A stretch of 60,807 nucleotides of DNA from a bacterium. Lineage in GTDB: Bacteria; Electryoneota; RPQS01. Made by a program: the position numbers and the translations under genes. The notes beneath the pieces are model-generated. The model did no database searches and had not been told where the DNA came from. It was given only the letters and a program-made list of their open reading frames with translations. The stretch covers positions 1-60,807 of the forward strand of contig JADKHW010000024.1 in NCBI GenBank assembly GCA_016721565.1. The letters are read 5' to 3'. Below, piece by piece: positions 54,718-60,807 of this stretch; within the stretch, counting starts at the first letter, position 1; the number at the start of each line of letters is the position of its first letter.

Positions 54718-55710
54718 TTACTTCATCAGGATCATTTTGCGCGTCGCGCTGAACTCGCCGGCTTCGAGACGGTAGATATACATACCACTCGTCAAGTTGG
54801 CACCGTCAAAGCTCACAGTGTGACGACCCGCTGCCTGAGGACCGCTGACCAGCGTGGCAACTTCCTGGCCGACCAGATTGAAGATGCGCAGGCTGACGTT
54901 CGAAGCTTCAGCCAATTCAAAGCTGATGTTCGTCTCGGGGTTGAACGGATTCGGGAAGTTCTGGTCGAGTGCGAACTGGGCCACGACGCCATTGGCGCCC
55001 GGCGTTGCATTCGTTGCGCCCAAGACTTCGACGTTGTTGTTCACATCAACCGATTCAAGTGTGTAGGTGTAGCTGATGCCGTTGATGACATTGGCGTCGG
55101 TCCACGAGTAGTTGTGGCCCGTGGCGGCGTTGGTGGCATCAATGGTCGTCTGGAGCTGACCGTCACGCTTGACATTGAAATGATCAAGATCGGATTCGCT
55201 GGTCGTGTTGAAGTTGACAGTCACTTGGCGATCGCCAGCCACCGCGTCAAACGAAGAGACTTCAGCGGCCAATTGATCTTCAAACGTCAAGCAGAAGCAG
55301 CCTTGACAATAGCTGAAAATTTCAATTTCCCAGAAACCATCATGGTTCCAGCGATAGACAATCTCCATGCAGTCGTTATAACCGGCGTAATCAGTTGGGA
55401 GGCCGAAGAACTGGCCACCACCCAACGTGAAGATCGCGGGGGGAAGGATCGGTGTGCATTCTACATCGCAATTGCTGTTAGACAGATTGCAACCAGCGTG
55501 AGTCGTCAGGACAGGAACTCCTGCTCCATCAAGGTCTTCGCCGACCAAGAAAAAGTTGATCAAGCTGAACGGGCAAACTTGGATACAAGCGGATTCACCG
55601 AGGTGAAGTTCCGCAGGATAGCTGGGGGTGCAAGGCTGGGCCTGCACTGCCATCGGCAGGGCAAAGGCCAGCGTGCAAGCCAGCATCATGATTCGTAATG
55701 TATTCTTCAT
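54718..55710 (-). CDS. Small secreted protein with type IX sorting domain
   Basis: 330 residues, signal peptide ending near V-Q-A-Q-P. Cys-rich N-terminal half (C-T-P-S, S-A-C-I-Q-V-C, G-C-N-L, C-D-V-E-C, D-C-M-E, Y-C-Q-G-C-F-C-L), then a fibronectin III-like strand pattern (F-D-A-V-A-G-D-R-Q-V-T-V-N-F) and the type IX tail from N-F-P-N-P-F-N-P-E-T-N to A-T-R-K-M-I-L-M-K. It is most similar in plan to its neighbour at 55780 and to the gene at 43869. Exported by Sec then type IX; function unknown. A strong terminator follows on both strands. Confidence 0.85.
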   Translation of the reverse strand: MKNTLRIMMLACTLAFALPMAVQAQPCTPSYPAELHLGESACIQVCPFSLINFFLVGEDLDGAGVPVLTTHAGCNLSNSNCDVECTPILPPAIFTLGGGQFFGLPTDYAGYNDCMEIVYRWNHDGFWEIEIFSYCQGCFCLTFEDQLAAEVSSFDAVAGDRQVTVNFNTTSESDLDHFNVKRDGQLQTTIDATNAATGHNYSWTDANVINGISYTYTLESVDVNNNVEVLGATNATPGANGVVAQFALDQNFPNPFNPETNISFELAEASNVSLRIFNLVGQEVATLVSGPQAAGRHTVSFDGANLTSGMYIYRLEAGEFSATRKMILMK

Positions 55711-55779
55711 GCGGTCAATCTCCGTGGTTTTGTTGGTCTTCCTACAAGGTGATGCTGTGAAGCTGTGGGAGTCTGTTTC

Positions 55780-57110
55780 TTACTTAAGATACAGCAGCTT
55801 CTTAGACTGGGTGAAGTCACCCGAAGTCAAGGTGTACATATAGACACCCGTAGCAAGGCCTTCTGCCGACCAGTTCACGGTGTGGGTTCCGGATGCCATC
55901 GCGCCATCAACCACCTTTGCAACTTCGCGACCCAGCATGTCATACACCTTGAGGCTGGCGTGGCCGGCCATCGGGAGCGTGAAGCTGAAGCTCGTCTGTG
56001 CGTTGAACGGGTTCGGGTAGTTCTGAGCCAACGTGTAGTCGTTCAAGGAAGCGGCGCCGGCTTGCGGTGTGGCTTCGGCAACGACAGCTTGACCATTGAT
56101 GTTGTACACATGGATGTTGCCATTCATGTCTTCAACGTGGAGCTTGTAGTAGTAGGTCTGACCGTTGGTGACTTCGTCATCAACAAATGAGTACGAATTA
56201 CCGGTTGCGCTGTTCGTAGCCGGAACCGCATGCAGACCATGGAAGTTCTCGCCATTTTCACTGCGGGTAACGCGGAACTCACGCAGTTCGGTTTCGCTCT
56301 GGGTAGCCCAGTTCAAGGTCACTTGACCGTCGCCGGCAACCGCGCCGAAGTTATTGATCTCAACTGGCAGGATGAAGTCCGAACGCCAGATGCAGATACA
56401 ACCCGGATCCACGCCGCAATAGGACATGGTCAAGAAGAGTAAGCAATTCGGGAAGACACGGATATTCCAATTGAAAAGCGACCAATCAATGCCCGGGCAG
56501 TCCGGATTGTTACAATGTGAGCCTTCGGCCGGATTGCAACGATTGGTGATCGTGATTTCAAGGGTGCTCGGGGTGTGGGTCGGATCTTCGCATTCGATCG
56601 GAATCACGTACGAGCCGTGGCAAATCGTTGCGCAGAAGGCCGAATTGATTGGAATCGTCGTCGGGAGGACGGAGTGCAATTTGCATTCATGTACTCAAGG
56701 TTTGACCCGTCCGGTGTCGTCAGTTGATTCCAATCCGTGATGTCCACGGTGTAAAGCTGCTGGCTCCAGTCAAGGCTCCAAACCTGAATTTCTGCGCCGA
56801 CAGTGGCAGGCTCGCCAATCTGAAGGTCGCCAACAAGCATGTCAAGTTCACACCAATGTGAAGTGACGTTTTCGGCTACGATACCATCAACATACTGACC
56901 CGCCGATTCATCCCAACGTTGCGGCATACCGCAAGCGGCCGGAAGATGGGTAAACGAGACAATCGCGTTAAATGGGGTCGCGTCGCCAACGATCAGGTGC
57001 ATTTTCTGATTCTGTTCATCGAATGCCAGCGTGGCATCATCCAAAGCAAAGGCATTCCCAACAAGTAGGGCTGCCATCGCCAGGACCAAAACTAGTCGCA
57101 TTTTCTTCAT
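55780..57110 (-). CDS. Small secreted protein with type IX sorting domain, one frameshift
   Basis: Two frames make one protein of about 440 residues. The first (57110 to about 56680) has ATG 57110 with an AGAGGTG upstream, and a signal peptide ending near N-A-F-A-L. The second frame (about 56680 to 55780) continues with a Cys-containing beta-sandwich (C-H-G-S-Y-V-I-P-I-E-C, H-C-N-N-P-D-C-P, C-G-V-D-P-G-C-I-C) and a fibronectin III-like part. It closes with the type IX tail from N-Y-P-N-P-F-N-A-Q-T-S to S-K-K-L-L-Y-L-K. The shift lies near 56670-56695; no sequence seems lost. Same family as the adjacent gene; the two are probably tandem duplicates. Confidence 0.8.
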
Positions 57111-57410
57111 CCCACACCTCTCTAAATGGTCAAATTCCCGCGCCAGAAGGGCACACTACACCCCCGGCGCTATTCGCTTTTCATAACTGTGGTAAATATA
57201 CTTCGTCACTCGCTACCTGTCAAGGTTTCTGATGAGAAATATAAAGTTTTGAGCATCTTAGCTAAAGCTTACCAATCGTATCTATATTGATTTTAAGTGC
57301 AATATAATCATATTTTTATACAGACTAATTGATCACACTTTCGGAGTGACAATGTCTCCTTATTCGTATTTGATGGGTCTTTTGGGTTTAGTCTCTTAGA
57401 GGACGCCTCC
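57111..57410. other. Intergenic region, no gene supported
   Basis: 300 bases between the minus-strand cargo gene and the tatD stop. The part from about 57240 to 57360 is very AT-rich and would hold the promoter of the cargo gene, but I see no convincing pair of boxes, repeat or RNA. Confidence 0.4.
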
Positions 57411-58188
57411 TCAATCCGCCAATTTGAGCTTATTCTCGGAGAAAAAGAGTTTTATCGCTGTCAAGGTTGTTATTTCGTCCACTTTGTCAAGGCTTATGTT
57501 GTGTATTTCTGATAATTTAGCTGCTATTTCTCGTGTGAATAAAGGCTCACATCTCTTGCCACGATGGGGTACCGGAGCCATGAACGGGGCGTCAGTTTCT
57601 AACATTATGCAATCTAAAGGGATTCTGGACGCAAGGGCTGGCAAGGGCGAGTTCTTGTAGGTGATATTCCCGGTAAAGGAGATCATGAACCCTGCATCGA
57701 GGACACGGCGGGCATAGTCGTAGTCTTCTGAGAAGCAGTGAAACACGCCTTTTCTGTTGCCAACCGATTCGATCATCTCTATCGTTCGCAAGCCTGCTGC
57801 CCTATGGTGAATCACTACAGGAAGATCGACACGCGCTTAGATGCAAGAGCCGTTCGAACAGTTTTTCTTGTTCTTTGATGTTTGTCTCGCCGCGATAGAT
57901 ATCTAATCCTATTTCACCGACTGCAACAACCGCCGGATCGCCTACCGCGGCTTCAATCCAATCCAGTTCCTCTTCGGTGACTTTCGGTGTTTCACTCGGG
58001 TGCACACCAAGTGCACAATAAACTTGTCCGGGAAATTTGTTCACCAAATCAAGGCACTGTTCGCCTGTTTTGCGATCAACGGCGATTGTAATCGCACGAT
58101 CTACCCCCCCAGCTCTCGCACGAGCAAGCACCTCGTCCAAGTCTTCGGCAAACTGTTCGTAATATAAATGGCAATGTGTGTCGATCAT
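57411..58188 (-). CDS. tatD: TatD-family metal-dependent hydrolase, one frameshift
   Basis: About 258 codons in two frames. It starts at ATG 58188 (M-I-D-T-H-C-H-L-Y), where H-x-H is the first metal-binding pair, then A-L-G-V-H-P and A-V-G-E-I-G-L-D. After a frame change near 57830 it continues with V-I-H-H-R-A-A, H-C-F-S-E-D-Y and L-E-T-D-A-P-F, the remaining metal ligands. Family members are DNases and D-amino-acid peptidases. The ATG overlaps the stop region of the SpoIID-like gene, so it is the last gene of the minus-strand run. A single-base indel is enough to explain the break. Confidence 0.85.
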
Positions 58189-58195
58189 AACGTCT

Positions 58196-59721
58196 TCACA
58201 AACTTTCGAGTGTCGTGTTCGGATAGTAATGCGCGAGAATCTTTTCCATGCTCCAACCGTCTTTGGCCATCGCGACTGCGCCGAGCTGGCAGAGGCCGAC
58301 ACCGTGCCCCCAGCCGCCGCCGAAACAACACGATGGACTTTTGCGAATGCGTTACGATAAAATATGACGAGGGCAAATGCGAATCGGAAAGCGCGCGGCG
58401 GATCTCAAGTTCACCATAGAGGGTGGTTTTGCCTTTGTCTCCGCGCACATTGAGAATTGTAATGCGGCCCGAGGGGCTGCGGTGCATGACAATGAGTTCT
58501 TGAATTGCCCCAAGTTCCGTTCCAGTTTTGCGCGCGAACAAAATTCCCAGATCTTGTTTGTCATACTCGCGTGTCCAACGAAAAAGCTTGTCTTCATCCC
58601 ACGGACTCGGATAAGGATGATGCTCGGGATTACAAAATGCGTGCGGCGGATTGCGCAAGAACTCTTCGGCAATGCGCTCGTTGCTCAAATCCGGAACAAC
58701 AAAATCTCCGCACGGTCTTACTGCAAAATACCCCGGCTCCTCTTCGCCCCACACTTCGACAAACAGATCGCTCGCACCGCCACAGGACTTCGCATAGCGC
58801 GCATCGGCGACGCGTGAGGGGGGGGGGTTGGTGTAAAGCAGCACCTTCCGCTTGTCGCCTAATCGGCTCAATTACCGCTTCAGCTTCGCGGACGATGCCT
58901 TGATAGCATTGACAGTGGTCGTCGTGACATAAATCAAAGCCGTCGCTGTAGTGATGACGGTTAGCAGTGGCCAGCACGGTCGAACGCGCGGCGACGGCTT
59001 GCGCTTGCGAGAATGCCGCCGGCAAATCGTGGCGCATTTCGCTGCCGACTGTCGTTTCGACGTATTGTTCGAGCGGCAAATGATTCGCGGCGCTCAACCC
59101 TCCATCCGGTGTGGCAAACAACTCAAGTTCGCCGCGATAGGTCAGCGCTTCGCGTCTTTCCCAATGGAATCCGCGGCCAATCGGAACATGCTGCAATGTA
59201 AACGTTGCATCCGCATCCGCCGGAGTGAGCTTCACACGCACCACAGTTGTTGAGAAATCGCTCAAGGAAAACTCGAAGCGCGTTTTCATCTCGGGTCTGG
59301 TCAACCTGATGATGGTAAGGCCAATAGCTTGAAATTCGCGCAGAGCTTTCATCACTTGGGTTGCATCGTCACGCGATTCAAGCTTGATGACGGGCCACCA
59401 GACACGGTTGTCGAGCAAGCCGAGCTTCGTCTCCCATTTTTTTCCGGCTTCGAGAATTTCACCGCGCGCAAGCAAATCAGCGCTGGCAACTTTGTTGAGA
59501 AGCTGCTCGGCGCTTTGTTGTGTGAGGCATTCTCCCAAGCGAATGGCCCATTCGAGAGACGGCTGTGAGGTGTTGTTCGCGCGCGCCAGCAAATCACCGC
59601 TGATCGTTTGCTGATCGAGCCAGCGATTGCAGTCGGTGAAGCATTGCGCGTGAAAGCGGCCCGTCAAGGTGCCGCGAATGTCAGGCTCGTTCCAGAGCAG
59701 GCCGATGGAGACAGAAAGCAT
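58196..59721 (-). CDS. SpoIID/LytB-domain protein, frameshifted
   Basis: About 505 codons starting at ATG 59721. Residues about 1-210 have no recognised domain. The SpoIID domain begins with a T-Y-R-G-E-L-E-L strand and has L-E-Q-Y-V-E-T-T-V-G-S-E-M, A-Q-A-V-A-A-R-S and C-H-D-D-H-C-Q-C-Y-Q-G; its catalytic and Cys residues are kept. A frame change near 58855, next to a run of ten G (58818-58827), leads to V-A-D-A-R-Y-A-K-S-C-G-G. A second near 58330 restores G-W-G-H-G-V-G-L-C-Q-L-G-A and H-Y-Y-P-N-T-T, ending at 58196. SpoIID proteins cleave peptidoglycan glycan strands that lack stem peptides. No signal peptide is visible, which is unusual. Confidence 0.82.
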
Positions 59722-59744
59722 TTATTTCGTTTCTTGGTTCATGT

Positions 59745-60494
59745 TTATTTTAACGCATAACAAAACACCGCCGCAGCAGTCACGAGATTCAGACTCTCGG
59801 CTTGGCCTTGTGGTGTTAGCGTGAGTTTGCGGGTGCAGGCTTCTTCGAGTTCGGGGCTTAGGCCGCGGGTTTCGTTGCCGAGGACCAGCAGTTTGGGAGC
59901 TTTCAATTGCAGCGTGGACGAGACCTCTTCGCCGCCGTGCGCAACGAGTGCAAGGCTGTCACCCTTCCATTTTTTTATCAACGCGTGGATCTCCTCGACC
60001 TCGCGGACGGGTTGGTGGAAGAGCGAGCCCATCGAGCCGCGCACGACTTTTTCATTCCACACGTCCGTCGAACCTGCGCCGAGAATCAATTCCGACACAC
60101 CGAAGAAATCGGCCACGCGAACCAGCGCGCCGCAATTGCCGGGATCGCTGACCTGTTCGCACAAGAGCGTGATTCCGCTTTTGCGCGCGGGGAGCTTGAA
60201 CTGTTTTCCGATTGCGGCGATACCTTGCGTGGCTTCGAGCTGCGAGACGCGCTTGAACACGTCCACATTCAGTTTGTAGCTCAAAAGTTTCGGATGCTCG
60301 CGCGACAAAAGTTCCCAGCGCTCGGCTTCCGTGCTCAGCACCAGCAGGCAATCAACCACTTTTGCTTTCAGCGCTTCGCGCACACAGACTTCACCTTCAA
60401 TCAAAAACAGCCCCGACTCGCGCCGGAATTTCTTCTGCGAGAGCCTGGCCCAATCGGCGATCTGTTTGCGTGTAGGGGTAAGGAGGTCGGTCAT
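59745..60494 (-). CDS. TrmH/SpoU-family RNA 2'-O-methyltransferase
   Basis: 249 residues from ATG 60494, whose ATGA overlaps the stop of the SH3-like gene; this decides it over an upstream ATG at 60515. The N-terminal part (F-R-R-E-S-G-L-F-L-I-E-G) is the RNA-binding SpoU_sub_bind domain. The knotted methyltransferase has motif 1 D-P-G-N-C-G-A-L-V-R, motif 2 L-V-L-G-N-E-T-R-G-L-S and motif 3 S-L-N-L-V-T-A-A-A-V. Whether the target is a tRNA or rRNA nucleotide is not evident. It sits between the SpoIID-like and SH3-like genes, 23 bases before the former. Confidence 0.88.
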   Translation of the reverse strand: MTDLLTPTRKQIADWARLSQKKFRRESGLFLIEGEVCVREALKAKVVDCLLVLSTEAERWELLSREHPKLLSYKLNVDVFKRVSQLEATQGIAAIGKQFKLPARKSGITLLCEQVSDPGNCGALVRVADFFGVSELILGAGSTDVWNEKVVRGSMGSLFHQPVREVEEIHALIKKWKGDSLALVAHGGEEVSSTLQLKAPKLLVLGNETRGLSPELEEACTRKLTLTPQGQAESLNLVTAAAVFCYALK

Positions 60495-60807
60495 ATAGAA
60501 ATCATTTCCAAACATTTATCAGGAACCCAACCTGCCGCGCTGTCTTCCGTGATGCACCAAGCCCACGACGAAAGCGTCTTTTCAACGGTGACCATCAGGC
60601 CGACGTCAACATCAAGTTCGCGCGCGTCATAGTCTTCAATGAGGCAACTATGTGCACGGTCAATTACCGAATGATGCACCCAGCCCCAGCGACGCTCTGG
60701 ACCAACACACCAAATCCAGTCGGGGTTGTCCGGATCCGGCTCGCCGATTTCCAGCGCATCACCGCGCTTCCCGCGAATGGGATCAGGATAGGTTTTGGAA
60801 TAGGCTT
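60491..60807 (-). CDS. SH3-like domain protein, C-terminal part
   Basis: The frame is open to the right edge, so the start is outside the window. About 105 residues are seen: a first SH3-like repeat (Y-P-D-P-I-R-G-K-R-G-D-A-L-E-I-G ... W-I-W-C-V-G-P-E-R-R-W-G-W-V), then a second (L-I-E-D-Y-D-A-R-E-L-D-V ... W-A-W-C-I-T-E-D-S-A-A-G-W-V-P). Paired SH3-like repeats of this kind occur in small proteins of unknown function annotated as ligand-binding SH3 proteins. The stop overlaps the methyltransferase start by ATGA, giving a tight operon of four genes. Confidence 0.72.
   Translation of the reverse strand, partial: AYSKTYPDPIRGKRGDALEIGEPDPDNPDWIWCVGPERRWGWVHHSVIDRAHSCLIEDYDARELDVDVGLMVTVEKTLSSWAWCITEDSAAGWVPDKCLEMISI

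Overview
The window looks like chromosomal DNA of an uncultured Gram-negative bacterium of the Fibrobacterota-Chlorobiota-Bacteroidota (FCB) superphylum or a neighbouring candidate phylum (Zixibacteria, Electryoneota, Marinimicrobia or Cloacimonadota type). The main reason is at least eight secreted proteins that end in the approximately 90-residue sorting domain beginning N-[YF]-P-N-P-F-N, the tail of type IX secretion cargo. An lpxB gene (lipid A), flagellar motAB and a type IV pilin-like protein fit a motile bacterium with an outer membrane. There are no rRNA or tRNA genes to place it further. GTG, TTG and probably one CTG start are common. Indels break many genes, so part of the apparent gene damage is probably sequence error.

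Layout. 1-4.9 kb: the tail of an envelope protein, then a sulfur and methionine block (TusA-like, DsrE-like, TusA-OsmC fusion, core MetE, cystathionine gamma-synthase). 5.0-6.3 kb: CheY-like regulator and a pseudo-receiver/CheX protein. 6.4-10.6 kb: surface polysaccharide genes (flippase, small membrane protein, Gfo/Idh/MocA oxidoreductase, membrane glycosyltransferase). 10.7-25.6 kb: a head-to-tail array of five approximately 3-kb paralogues for secreted proteins of about 1000 residues; only the first is intact. 25.7-27.6 kb: an Asp-box propeller protein on the minus strand. 27.7 kb: three stacked hairpins ending in an intrinsic terminator, a possible small RNA.

28.1-31.5 kb: a single-gene type ISP restriction-modification cassette, badly frameshifted, bounded almost to the base by 41-bp inverted repeats. 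31.7-34.1 kb: lipid A disaccharide synthase, a small secreted protein and a DUF374 acyltransferase. 34.1-37.1 kb: two overlapping APC permeases. 37.2-40.4 kb: a PHP-glycosyltransferase fusion and a methyltransferase. 40.6-43.5 kb: an Rcp1-type response regulator, soluble transhydrogenase and a pilin-like protein. 43.9-45 kb: a further type IX cargo protein.

45-51.3 kb: an AddAB-type double-strand break repair pair. 51.4-54.6 kb: motA, motB, a degenerate HD-GYP protein and a small membrane protein in one run. 54.7-57.1 kb: two more type IX cargo genes. 57.4-60.8 kb: a tightly overlapping minus-strand run of an SH3-like protein, an RNA 2'-O-methyltransferase, a SpoIID/LytB protein and TatD.

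The two places that most repay attention are the decayed tandem array (shared leaders, near-identical 3' ends, clean internal deletions) and the inverted-repeat-bounded restriction cassette. Both have a much higher frameshift density than the rest of the window.
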